From Polynucleobacter sp. es-MAR-4 (lineage in GTDB: Bacteria > Pseudomonadota > Gammaproteobacteria > Burkholderiales > Burkholderiaceae), in contig NZ_JACVPF010000001.1 of NCBI RefSeq assembly GCF_018882055.1, positions 248,001 through 312,000 of the forward strand: a DNA stretch of 64,000 nt, in the 5' to 3' direction. The notes beneath the pieces are model-generated. The model did no database searches and had not been told where the DNA came from. It saw only the letters and a list, made by a program, of their open reading frames with translations. Position 1 is the stretch's first letter. The number at the start of each line of letters is the position of its first letter. Of this stretch, positions 56,791 through 64,000 are shown in pieces. The position numbers were made by a program, and so were the translations under genes.

Positions 56791-58185
56791 ATGCATATAC
56801 GTACACGATTCGCCCCTAGTCCAACGGGCTTTATTCACTTGGGCAACCTTCGCAGCGCTTTGTATCCATGGGCCTTTGCCCGTCATAACAAAGGTGATTT
56901 TATTTTGCGCATCGAGGATACCGATGTAGAGCGCTCTACCCAGGAGGCTGTTGACGTCATCATTGAAGGCATGGCTTGGTTAGGCCTGGATTTGGATGAA
57001 GGTCCAATTTACCAAATGCAGCGGATCGATCGTTATCGTGAAGTCGTTAAGCAGATGTTGGATGCTGGGCTTGCTTACCCGTGCTATATGAGCGAGGAAG
57101 AGCTGAACAAGCTGCGTGATCAACAGATGGCCAACAAAGAGAAACCGCGCTATAACGGCCAATGGCGCCCTGAAGCTGGCAAAACTCTGCCAGAAATTCC
57201 AGAAGGTGTTCTGCCTGTGATTCGCTTTAAGAATCCTATTGGCGGATCTGTCGTTTGGGACGATGCCGTTAAAGGCAAGATTGAAATTAGCAATGATGAG
57301 TTAGATGATTTAGTGATTGCTCGTCCTGACGGTACTCCAACCTATAACTTTTGTGTTGTGGTGGACGACCTTGATATGAATATTACCCACGTCATTCGTG
57401 GTGATGATCATGTGAATAACACGCCTCGCCAAATCAATATCATGAAGGCGCTCGGAGGTACACCGCCGGTATATGCCCATTTACCAACGGTCTTAAATGA
57501 CTCTGGTGAAAAGATGAGTAAGCGTAATGGCGCTATGAGTGTGCGTGATTATCAAAAAGCAGGGTACTTGCCTGAAGCCATTCTGAATTACCTAGCAAGA
57601 CTGGGATGGTCACATGGTGACGCAGAGATTTTTACTAAAGAGCAATTTGTTAACTGGTTTGACTTAGATAGCCTTGGTAGATCGCCAGCGCAGCATAACC
57701 CTGAAAAATTGCTATGGTTAAACCATCAATATATTCAGAATGCTGATCCGGCGGTCTTAGCAGAAGCAAGCAAACCATTTGCTCATGAGTTGGGTATTGA
57801 TACAGAAAAGGGCCCAGATTTTGTGCAAGTAGTTGCGCTTCTAAAAGATCGTGCAAATACGCTGATTGAAATAGCAGAGGGTGCCAAGTTGTTTTACCTA
57901 CCGGCACCATCTCATACTGCCGAGCAAATTACCGCCAATATCCCAGCTGAAATCATTCCAGCATTGAAGGATTTGATTGAGGCAGTTAAGTCTGCAGAGC
58001 ATACTAAAGCGGCCTATGGGGCAGTTTTTAAAGAAGTTTTGGCTAAGCATCAAATCAAAATGCCAGCATTAGCAATGCCTGTCCGTTACGCCTTATTTGC
58101 CACAACACAGACTCCAGCCATTGATTCTGTCTTGGTTGTTTTGGGTAAGGATGAAGCTGTAGAAAGGCTCTCCAAGGTCGTCTAG
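56791..58185 (+). CDS. gltX: Glutamyl-tRNA synthetase
   Basis: GltX charges tRNA-Glu. From the ATG at 56791 it is 464 aa and begins [25 protein letters not shown], containing the HIGH-type motif; the KMSKR motif is in [13 protein letters not shown] 56782 would add MLL; the still longer frame from 56716 has no conserved residues. No ribosome-binding site is evident and a promoter with its start near the ATG is seen, so the mRNA may be leaderless. The tRNA-Glu gene lies 200 bp downstream, with tRNA-Ala and tRNA-Asp. Confidence 0.95.
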   Translation: MHIRTRFAPSPTGFIHLGNLRSALYPWAFARHNKGDFILRIEDTDVERSTQEAVDVIIEGMAWLGLDLDEGPIYQMQRIDRYREVVKQMLDAGLAYPCYMSEEELNKLRDQQMANKEKPRYNGQWRPEAGKTLPEIPEGVLPVIRFKNPIGGSVVWDDAVKGKIEISNDELDDLVIARPDGTPTYNFCVVVDDLDMNITHVIRGDDHVNNTPRQINIMKALGGTPPVYAHLPTVLNDSGEKMSKRNGAMSVRDYQKAGYLPEAILNYLARLGWSHGDAEIFTKEQFVNWFDLDSLGRSPAQHNPEKLLWLNHQYIQNADPAVLAEASKPFAHELGIDTEKGPDFVQVVALLKDRANTLIEIAEGAKLFYLPAPSHTAEQITANIPAEIIPALKDLIEAVKSAEHTKAAYGAVFKEVLAKHQIKMPALAMPVRYALFATTQTPAIDSVLVVLGKDEAVERLSKVV

Positions 58186-58224
58186 AGCAGAATTTGCGTC
58201 CTCCTACAAAAATAGGATAAAATC

Positions 58225-58252
58225 TTGGATTGTTTTGAGTGTCTTGTAGATT
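58225..58252 (+). promoter_or_regulatory. Possible promoter of the tRNA cluster
   Basis: TTGGAT (58225-58230) and TAGATT (58247-58252) with a 16-bp spacer lie 15 bp before tRNA-Ala. The match is moderate. Confidence 0.35.
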
Positions 58253-58266
58253 TTTAGCGAGATTAC

Positions 58267-58342
<76 letters not shown>

Positions 58343-58383
58343 AGCATTTAGAATAGCAATACCGGTTTTTAGTAGTAGTCCAG

Positions 58384-58459
58384 GTCCCCATCGTCTAGAG
58401 GCCTAGGACATCACCCTTTCACGGTGAGTACGGGGGTTCGAATCCCCCTGGGGACGCCA
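58384..58459 (+). tRNA. tRNA-Glu (anticodon TTC)
   Basis: A 76-nt gene with encoded CCA. Acceptor arms GTCCCCA / TGGGGAC pair perfectly, the anticodon stem-loop is TCACC-CTTTCAC-GGTGA, giving UUC, and the T arm is GGGGGTTCGAATCCCCC. It lies 41 bp after tRNA-Ala. Confidence 0.97.
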
Positions 58460-58514
58460 AATTTTTGGCTAGTTGTGGGTAGTAAGAAGTGACACAAGTA
58501 GCAATCGCTGTATT

Positions 58515-58591
58515 GGAGCGGTAGTTCAGTTGGTTAGAATATCGGCCTGTCACGCCGAGGGTCGCGGGTTCGAGTCCCGTCCGCTCCGCCA
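58515..58591 (+). tRNA. tRNA-Asp (anticodon GTC)
   Basis: A 77-nt gene with encoded CCA. Acceptor arms GGAGCGG / CCGCTCC pair perfectly, the anticodon stem-loop is TCGGC-CTGTCAC-GCCGA, giving GUC, and the T arm is CGCGGGTTCGAGTCCCGT. It ends the cluster and is followed by a terminator. Confidence 0.97.
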
Positions 58592-58603
58592 ATTACATTA
58601 ATT

Positions 58604-58627
58604 AAGGGCCTTTGGCCCTTTTTTTTT
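58604..58627 (+). terminator. Terminator of the tRNA cluster
   Basis: AAGGGCC (58604-58610) and GGCCCTT (58614-58620) form a 7-bp stem with a TTT loop, followed by a run of T. It lies 13 bp after tRNA-Asp. Confidence 0.92.
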
Positions 58628-58695
58628 GCAGTCCTCAGTTTCGTTAATATTTAAGTTCTCTAGCCAGATCGATCAATATCGAGATCAATCCTTAT

Positions 58696-60060
58696 ATGCA
58701 TGCTCAACTATCTAATCAAAAAATCTATTCCTTAGCGTTAGCTGCATTAGGCATTGTTTATGGTGACATAGGGACAAGCCCTCTTTATGCATTTGAGCAA
58801 GTATTCAACAACGGCTTTCATTCAGTTCCAACATCTGAAGCCAACATTCTTGGGGTCTTGTCGCTCTTCTTTTGGTGCCTTGTAATGGTGGTTACTGTGA
58901 AGTATGTGGCTATTGTGATGCGGGCAAATCATGCGGGTGAGGGTGGGATCATTGCTTTAATGCGGATACTGCTTGAGAGATCACAAGGCAAGCCATTTAT
59001 TAGAGGCCTATTGATATTTTCTGGCTTGGTTGGGGCGGCTTTCTTTTACGGAGACGGTGTGATTACCCCAGCAATCTCAGTCCTTTCTGCCGTCGAAGGC
59101 ATGGAAGTAGTTTCTCCTGCATTGCAGCCATACGTCATACCAGTCGCATTGACTATTCTGGTTGGATTATTTTGGGGTCAACGATTTGGCACCGGAAAAA
59201 TTGGCATTTTATTTGGACCTGCAATGGTGATTTGGTTTGCCGTATTGGCGTTACTTGGTTTGTTAAACATTGCAGAAAACCCACATGTCTTGCTCGCCAT
59301 GAGGCCAATCTATGCGCAAGAATTTATTTCCAATAATGGACTCCTTCCGTTTTTTGCTCTTGGTGCGGTTGTTCTCTGCGTCACTGGGGCAGAGGCTTTA
59401 TATGCGGATATGGGGCACTTTGGGCCTAGGCCAATTAAGCTTGCATGGATTGGGTTTGTGCTGCCCGCCTTGTTACTTAATTATTTTGGTCAAGGCGCAT
59501 TGCTATTAAAGTCGCCGGAGTCGCTGAATAACCTTTTCTACCTGATGGCTCCAGCATCATTTCATGTTGCCTTTGTAGTTTTTGCTACTTTTGCTACTGT
59601 CATCGCCTCCCAGGCTGTTATATCTGGCGCTTTCTCAATCACTAAGCAGGCCGTAGAGCTAGGATTTCTTCCCAAGATGCGCATTATTCAAACTTCTCAG
59701 CATGATGCCGGGCAGATTTACGTTCCAGCTATCAATCTGATGTTGCTCGTGATGGTTGTAGTAGCCGTCCTACTATTCAAATCATCAACTGCACTAGCAG
59801 GTGCTTATGGGATTGCCGTAACTGGCACGATGCTTTTAACGGATTTTCTTGGCATTTCTGTAGCAATTGTCGTTTGGCGTTGGCACCCAATTGCAGCGAT
59901 GGCTGGTGGGCTCTTCTTTATTTTGATGGACTTAGCTTTTTTCAGCTCCAACTCCCTAAAATTTATGGATGGCGGATGGTTTCCGCTCGGAATGAGTATT
60001 GTGCTGATTGTGGTGATGGCTATCGTATTTTGGAAATCTAGCAAAACTAAAGAGATTTAA
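58696..60060 (+). CDS. kup: Kup-type potassium uptake protein lacking the C-terminal domain
   Basis: Kup proteins are proton-coupled K+ importers with 12 membrane segments and a large cytoplasmic C-terminal domain. This 454-aa copy begins typically (LALAALGIVYGDIGTSPLYAFEQVF) and has YGDGVITPAISVLSAVEG, TGAEALYADMGHFG and MDGGWFPLGMSIVLIVVMAIVFW, the last membrane helix. It then stops after SSKTKEI, whereas E. coli Kup (622 aa) continues for about 170 residues. The stop is genuine in this sequence: the convergent M48 gene starts 12 bp later, so no remnant of the domain exists. Transport may persist; regulation is likely altered. Confidence 0.88.
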   Translation: MHAQLSNQKIYSLALAALGIVYGDIGTSPLYAFEQVFNNGFHSVPTSEANILGVLSLFFWCLVMVVTVKYVAIVMRANHAGEGGIIALMRILLERSQGKPFIRGLLIFSGLVGAAFFYGDGVITPAISVLSAVEGMEVVSPALQPYVIPVALTILVGLFWGQRFGTGKIGILFGPAMVIWFAVLALLGLLNIAENPHVLLAMRPIYAQEFISNNGLLPFFALGAVVLCVTGAEALYADMGHFGPRPIKLAWIGFVLPALLLNYFGQGALLLKSPESLNNLFYLMAPASFHVAFVVFATFATVIASQAVISGAFSITKQAVELGFLPKMRIIQTSQHDAGQIYVPAINLMLLVMVVVAVLLFKSSTALAGAYGIAVTGTMLLTDFLGISVAIVVWRWHPIAAMAGGLFFILMDLAFFSSNSLKFMDGGWFPLGMSIVLIVVMAIVFWKSSKTKEI

Positions 60061-60084
60061 GTCTATTCGACTCAAATCTTTTTT
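60053..60084 (+). terminator. kup terminator overlapping two convergent gene ends
   Basis: AGATTTAAGTC (60053-60063) pairs with GACTCAAATCT (60069-60079) with one mismatch around a 5-nt loop and is followed by a T6 run. The left arm contains the kup stop codon and the right arm and T run lie in the M48 protease coding region. Confidence 0.7.
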
Positions 60085-60914
60085 CTTGTCGCTGTGGGCT
60101 TGGGCGCCGCCTTGTAAAGGGGCTCCACTGCAGGCATGAGAGCAGTTAATTGCTCAATACGAGTTTCACCAGAAGGGTGAGTGGATAAGAATTCTGGAGG
60201 CCCTTTATCTTGAGTTGCCTTCACCATCTTTTGCCAAACGCTAATTGCACCCATAGGGTTATAGCCGGCCCTTGCAGCAAGCTCTAATCCAATAGCATCC
60301 GCCTCGGACTCATTCTCCCTGGAGTTGGGCAAGACAATTGCATAGTGGGCCACCTGATTAGCTGCACTTACTGCAGACCCATAGGGGCCAGCTAATGCCG
60401 AAGCGATATTGACCAATATGTTTTGGGCTACCGCTTGAGAAACTCGCTCTCTGCCATGCTCTCTTAATGCATGGGCGATTTCATGACCCATAATCGCTGC
60501 AATCTCATCATCATTGAGATTGAGTTGCTCAACAATTCCAGTGTAGAAAGTAATCTTTCCTCCAGGTGCGCAGGTTGCATTCAGCACGGGGGCGTCTATC
60601 AGAGTCAGATGCCAATCCCACTGTTTAGTGTCATCACGAAAGGCCTCGGTCTGGAGGATCAGTCTGTTCGCAATAAACTTCAGGCGATCGTAAGTGGGCC
60701 CTGATGTGACCAATATATTTTTTTCTTTTGCTTTTTGATTCTGCTCGTTATAGCTTGCTGCAGAAATACGATTCACCTCTTCGGAAGAGGCCATCATGAA
60801 CTGGGAGCGACTTACGCCAACGGCACCAGGTTTTGTAGTGTTGGCACAAGCTGATAATAGGGTTACAACTGCAAGGATCCAAAGGATGCGAATATTCAAA
60901 TGAGATCCTTGCAT
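60072..60914 (-). CDS. M48-family metalloprotease lipoprotein
   Basis: This 280-aa periplasmic zinc protease resembles the LoiP/BepA-like group of M48 peptidases. It has a lipoprotein signal peptide with lipobox LLSAC (Cys23), the zinc motif HEIAH (His144, Glu145, His148) and the third ligand in ENESEADAIGLELAARAGYNP near residue 208, followed by STHPSGETRIEQL. There is no TPR region as in BepA. It probably takes part in outer membrane protein quality control. The gene starts 22 bp downstream of the next upstream gene on the same strand (60937-61536), so the two may form an operon. Confidence 0.9.
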   Translation of the reverse strand: MQGSHLNIRILWILAVVTLLSACANTTKPGAVGVSRSQFMMASSEEVNRISAASYNEQNQKAKEKNILVTSGPTYDRLKFIANRLILQTEAFRDDTKQWDWHLTLIDAPVLNATCAPGGKITFYTGIVEQLNLNDDEIAAIMGHEIAHALREHGRERVSQAVAQNILVNIASALAGPYGSAVSAANQVAHYAIVLPNSRENESEADAIGLELAARAGYNPMGAISVWQKMVKATQDKGPPEFLSTHPSGETRIEQLTALMPAVEPLYKAAPKPTATRKKI

Positions 60915-60936
60915 TTACAGCGTATTACTTAGCTAC

Positions 60937-61536
60937 TTACTTCTTTTTAGGCGTTGTAATTGAAGCGGCCATTGCATCAAAGTAAATTACCTTTACTTGC
61001 TCACCCACATTCACATCGGCTAACAGTTGTGGATTCTTTACTGTAACTACGGTAACTTTGCCGCTAGGCCCCTTAACTGAAACAAGCTTCTTAGGGCGAT
61101 CAACCGCAACAATGTCAGCAATAATGGTTGTCGTGTTTGTAATGGTACGAGTTGGCTTTTCTCCTGGCTTTGAAGCCACTTCAGATGAAGTTTCTACTTT
61201 GCTGCGAATACCATCACTCTTAGTCTTAATCAATTCGATTGCAACAGCCAATTCATACGTCACACTGAGGCGATCGCCTTTTTTGATTTGGTCAAAATTT
61301 TTGATCTCAGGACCCGCAACAAATTTAGACTCACCTTCATTGTTTTTAAAGAAAATCGTACGTGTTTTCTTATCAATTTTAGTAACAGTACCTTCATAAA
61401 GCTGAAAAATATTGTCAGTAACGGCAGCATCAACTACCACTGCATTAGCGGCTGTTGGTGTTTGAGCCATGACAAGTGCTGGGCCTGAAAGTAGGGCTGC
61501 GGCTACAAGGGTAATTGGTGCGAATTTAATTTTCAT
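60937..61536 (-). CDS. Secreted protein of unknown function with two similar beta-rich repeats
   Basis: I do not recognise a named family. The 199-aa protein has a Sec signal peptide (KFAPITLVAAALLSGPALVMAQ). Two segments look like copies of one domain: residues about 48-104 (YEGTVTKIDKKTRTIFFKNNEGESKF...IKKGDRLSVTYELAVAIEL) and about 138-192 (IADIVAVDRPKKLVSVKGPSGKVTVV...VNVGEQVKVIYFDAMAASI). Each has an x-V-x-x-(I/V)-D-x-x-x-(K/R) strand, a ligand-like loop, and a (K/V)-G-(D/E)-x-(L/V)-x-V-x-Y strand, suggestive of small beta-barrels. A Ser/Thr/Lys-rich linker joins them. An AAGGAAA ribosome-binding site precedes the ATG. It is upstream of the M48 protease gene on the same strand. Confidence 0.75.
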   Translation of the reverse strand: MKIKFAPITLVAAALLSGPALVMAQTPTAANAVVVDAAVTDNIFQLYEGTVTKIDKKTRTIFFKNNEGESKFVAGPEIKNFDQIKKGDRLSVTYELAVAIELIKTKSDGIRSKVETSSEVASKPGEKPTRTITNTTTIIADIVAVDRPKKLVSVKGPSGKVTVVTVKNPQLLADVNVGEQVKVIYFDAMAASITTPKKK

Positions 61537-61632
61537 AATTTTCCTTAATATTAAGTGCTTCTATTGTGATATTAGCGTATTTTTATGCCGAATTTAACCT
61601 AAAACACCATCTTCCAGGCCTTAAGGAAATTT

Positions 61633-61743
61633 ATGGGCTTCTTTGATAACATCAATCCTTTTGCAGCTCCTAAATTAAAAGGAATGAGATGCCCCGTTTT
61701 GCCGCCAACCTTACGATGCTTTTTAATGAAGTGCCATTCTTAG
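61633..61743 (+). CDS. Possible 36-codon upstream ORF overlapping hyi
   Basis: A frame beginning MGFFDNINPFAAPKLKG has an AAGGAA ribosome-binding site six bases upstream and ends at 61743, overlapping the first 55 bases of hyi in another frame. The ribosome-binding site of hyi lies inside it. It could couple translation of hyi, be a decayed gene start, or be chance. Confidence 0.3.
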   Translation: MGFFDNINPFAAPKLKGMRCPVLPPTLRCFLMKCHS

Positions 61744-62471
61744 AGCGTTTTGCACTTGCCAAAACTGGCGGGTTCAAAGCCGTTGAATTTCTCTTCCCCT
61801 ATGAGTTTGATGTTCATGCGATTAAGTCCGCCCTAGAAAATAATGCCCTAAAGTTATCACTTCACAATCTCCCAGCCGGCGATTGGAATGCAGGAGAGCG
61901 AGGGATTGCCTGTCTGCCGGATAGGGTGGCGGAGTTTCGCTCTGGGGTCGGTAAGGCCATTGAGTACGCTACCGCTCTTGGGGCTCCTCAATTAAATTGC
62001 CTTGCTGGCAAGGTCCCTTCAGGGGTTGATCCAAAATTACTGCACGACACTTTTGTGTCCAATCTTCAATATGCAGCAGGCGAACTCAAGAAGGTCGGGT
62101 TAAAGTTGCTGATTGAGCCAATCAACACATTTGATATACCAGGTTTTTATCTTTCCAAGACGGAGCAGGGCATAGCAATCTTGGATGCAGTGGGAGCTGA
62201 TAATGCTTTCTTGCAATACGACATCTACCATGCACAACGCATGGAGGGTGAGCTAGCCAACACCATTCAAAAGTATTTCAGCCGAATAGCACATATTCAG
62301 ATAGCCGATAACCCGGGCCGCAATGAGCCAGGTACCGGTGAAATTAATTACGAATACCTTTTTGATTTGCTGGATCGCCTTGGATACAGTGGCTACATCG
62401 GCTGCGAATATAAACCCCTCAAAACCACTGAAGTTGGTCTTGGGTGGATGGGCCAATACGAACAAGAATAA
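61689..62471 (+). CDS. hyi: Hydroxypyruvate isomerase
   Basis: Hyi interconverts hydroxypyruvate and tartronate semialdehyde in glyoxylate use. The 260-aa protein is a xylose-isomerase-like TIM barrel: FAANLTMLFNEVPFLERFALAKTGGFKAVEFLFPYEF at the start, LLIEPINTFDIPGF with the first metal-ligand Glu, LQYDIYHAQRMEGEL, HIQIADNPGRNEPGTGEINY and GYIGCEYKPL with the second Glu. AAGGA lies six bases before the ATG. glxR follows after 14 bp. The glyoxylate carboligase gene gcl, usually nearby, is not in the window. Confidence 0.92.
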   Translation: MPRFAANLTMLFNEVPFLERFALAKTGGFKAVEFLFPYEFDVHAIKSALENNALKLSLHNLPAGDWNAGERGIACLPDRVAEFRSGVGKAIEYATALGAPQLNCLAGKVPSGVDPKLLHDTFVSNLQYAAGELKKVGLKLLIEPINTFDIPGFYLSKTEQGIAILDAVGADNAFLQYDIYHAQRMEGELANTIQKYFSRIAHIQIADNPGRNEPGTGEINYEYLFDLLDRLGYSGYIGCEYKPLKTTEVGLGWMGQYEQE

Positions 62472-62485
62472 AAAAGGATTCAATC

Positions 62486-63382
62486 ATGAGTAAATTAAAG
62501 CTAGGTTTTGTTGGTCTTGGAATTATGGGTGCCCCTATGGCAGGTCACTTAGTTGCCGCAGGCCATGAAGTATTCATCAATACACGTAGCAAGATTCCGG
62601 AAGAATTGGCTAATAGCTCTGCGATTACTTGCTCTACTCCTGCCGAGGTGGCCAGCAAGGCAGACATCATCATCACAATGGTGCCAGATACTCCGGATGT
62701 CGAAAAAGTTTTATTTGGAGAAAACGGTATTGCTTCTGGATTGAGTAAGGGAAAGATTGTTGTAGATATGAGCTCGATCTCACCAATCTCTACAAAGGAG
62801 TTTGCTCAAAAGATTAACACCCTTGGCTGCGAGTATCTGGATGCACCTGTTTCTGGCGGTCAGCTGGGCGCCAAAGGTGCGACGCTGACTATTATGGTCG
62901 GCGGCAGTGCAGCATGCTTTTCAAAGGTCAAGCCAGTATTTGAATTGATGGGCAAGAACATTACCTTGGTTGGAGAAAATGGTGCAGGTCAAATCACAAA
63001 AGTTGCCAATCAAATTATTGTGGCCTTAAATATTGAAGCTGTTGCTGAGGCCTTGTTATTTGCCTCTAAGGCTGGCGCAGATCCTGCAAAAGTTCGTGAG
63101 GCTTTGATGGGTGGTTTTGCTAGCTCTAAAATATTAGAAGTTCACGGCGAGAGAATGATCAAGCGTACATTTGATCCCGGCTTTAGGATTGAACTTCATC
63201 AAAAAGATTTGAACCTTGCACTAAGTAGTGCCAAAGCATTAGGTGTATCTTTACCAAACACTGCAAATGCACAGGAATTATTAAATTCATGCACCGCCTA
63301 TGGTGGGAAAGCTTGGGACCATTCGGCGATGGTTAAGGCTCTTGAAAAGATGGCCAACTTTGAAATTGGTCAAAAAGCTTAA
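62486..63382 (+). CDS. glxR: 2-hydroxy-3-oxopropionate (tartronate semialdehyde) reductase
   Basis: This 298-aa beta-hydroxyacid dehydrogenase reduces tartronate semialdehyde to glycerate. It has the NAD(P) loop GFVGLGIMGAPMAGHL, the substrate motif DAPVSGGQLGAKGATLTIMVGG, and the catalytic Lys in GQITKVANQIIVALN. The start at 62486 has an AAAAAGGA ribosome-binding site; the longer frame from 62444 overlaps hyi and is rejected. Its operon with hyi supports GlxR over 3-hydroxyisobutyrate dehydrogenase. Confidence 0.92.
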   Translation: MSKLKLGFVGLGIMGAPMAGHLVAAGHEVFINTRSKIPEELANSSAITCSTPAEVASKADIIITMVPDTPDVEKVLFGENGIASGLSKGKIVVDMSSISPISTKEFAQKINTLGCEYLDAPVSGGQLGAKGATLTIMVGGSAACFSKVKPVFELMGKNITLVGENGAGQITKVANQIIVALNIEAVAEALLFASKAGADPAKVREALMGGFASSKILEVHGERMIKRTFDPGFRIELHQKDLNLALSSAKALGVSLPNTANAQELLNSCTAYGGKAWDHSAMVKALEKMANFEIGQKA

Positions 63383-63391
63383 GTCACGATC

Positions 63392-63979
63392 ATGAAAACA
63401 ACCTTACTTGTTTATCTTCATGGCTTTCGTTCATCACCAAATTCAACTAAGGCAGTAATGACTGGTGAGGCGGTGAGGTCGCTTTCATCTGCCGCACATG
63501 TTTATGAATGGTATTGCCCACAATTGTTAGCATCTCCAAAGGAAAGTATCGATATGGTGGTTAAACATATCGACCAATCTAAAGTGGATCGCATAGTTAT
63601 TATCGGATCTTCATTGGGTGGCTTCTATACAAACTACCTTGCCGAGAAATATCAGTGCAAAGGCATTGCGCTTAATCCCGCTGTGTATGCAGCTAGAGAA
63701 TTGGAACCTCATGTTGGCATGATGACTTCTTACGATAGTGAGGAGCCATTTGATTTCAAGGCGGAGTACATCGATGAATTACGCGCATTACAGATCGAAA
63801 AAATTACCAATCCAGAGCGTTATTTCTTAATTGCTGCAAAAGGTGACGAACTTCTCGATTGGAAAGAAATGGCTGCTTTTTACCCAGGTGCAAAACAGCT
63901 TATTCTTGAAGGAAGTGATCATGGAATTGCTGACTACGCCACTCATCTGCCAGCAGTGATCCAATTTATCGAGCATTAA
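63392..63979 (+). CDS. YqiA/YcfP-family alpha/beta-hydrolase (esterase)
   Basis: This 195-aa UPF0227-type alpha/beta hydrolase has the start LLVYLHGFRSSPNSTKA, the nucleophile Ser74 in IGSSLGGFYTNYLAEKY, a later acidic region (AAKGDELLDW) and the catalytic His in GSDHGIADY. E. coli YqiA shows esterase activity on short acyl esters; the natural substrate is unknown. It starts 9 bp after glxR, so it may share that operon, though a link to glyoxylate metabolism is not evident. Confidence 0.87.
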   Translation: MKTTLLVYLHGFRSSPNSTKAVMTGEAVRSLSSAAHVYEWYCPQLLASPKESIDMVVKHIDQSKVDRIVIIGSSLGGFYTNYLAEKYQCKGIALNPAVYAARELEPHVGMMTSYDSEEPFDFKAEYIDELRALQIEKITNPERYFLIAAKGDELLDWKEMAAFYPGAKQLILEGSDHGIADYATHLPAVIQFIEH

Positions 63980-64000
63980 TGTCTTGACTGATTCATTCGG

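Noticed and set aside
60061-60100. Kup truncation as a frameshift
   Set aside because: No Kup-like C-terminal sequence is visible in any frame after the stop; the convergent M48 gene occupies the space.
61544-61555. 12-bp palindrome CTTAATATTAAG upstream of the secreted repeat protein
   Set aside because: It is AT-only at its centre and merges with the ribosome-binding site of that gene, so it may well be chance.

Overview
The window reads as a compact, AT-leaning (mid-40s %GC by eye) betaproteobacterial chromosome segment. Gene order and protein types point to the Burkholderiaceae, most likely a free-living Polynucleobacter-like organism: short intergenic gaps, a tig-clpP-clpX-lon block, pyrG-kdsA-eno-ftsB, class I PHA genes, and tsaB-rimI next to a glycosylase-fold gene. 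The genus is an inference from memory of gene order, not from a search. I see no prophage, insertion sequence, CRISPR array or rRNA. Nearly all of the window is housekeeping or central metabolism.

Layout. 1-4.0 kb: end of parE and all of parC (topoisomerase IV). 4.0-7.6 kb: a Rid-family protein, a VWA/MoxR-ATPase pair and two small periplasmic c-type cytochromes behind a perfect FNR-type site. 7.6-15.6 kb: a GntR/FCD regulator divergent from a complete propionyl-CoA to succinyl-CoA operon (mutase, MeaB chaperone, carboxylase beta and alpha, epimerase-like VOC protein). 15.7-17.5 kb: tsaB, rimI and a cysteine-free uracil-glycosylase-fold protein that also resembles the DNA polymerase III psi subunit. 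17.5-22.7 kb: lplT, alr, and bamD divergent from rluD-pgeF. 22.8-28.5 kb: phaC-phaB, phaR-rimO and a BktB-like thiolase. 28.5-34.3 kb: serB, mfd, ispD, ispF.

34.4-42.3 kb: tRNA-Leu, tig, clpP, clpX, lon (with a sigma-32-like promoter), tRNA-Val and a PpiD-like protein without its parvulin domain. 42.3-48.5 kb: tesA divergent from an orphan YbbA-type ATPase, purL and a spermidine-synthase-like gene. 48.5-58.2 kb: acnB, a 388-bp gap with a palindrome and an orphan terminator, then pyrG, kdsA, eno, ftsB, hslO and gltX. 58.2-64 kb: tRNA-Ala, tRNA-Glu and tRNA-Asp, a Kup transporter lacking its C-terminal domain, an M48 lipoprotein protease, a two-repeat secreted protein, hyi, glxR and a YqiA-type esterase.

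How it fits together. The PHA genes, thiolase and methylmalonyl-CoA pathway all handle acetyl-CoA and propionyl-CoA, and aconitase sits downstream of the succinyl-CoA entry point. The most notable items are the glycosylase/psi-like protein beside rimI, the loss of whole domains from PpiD and Kup, terminators placed inside the 3' ends of convergent genes, start codons lying 6-7 nt after -10 boxes (possible leaderless mRNAs), and several unexplained perfect palindromes upstream of metabolic genes.
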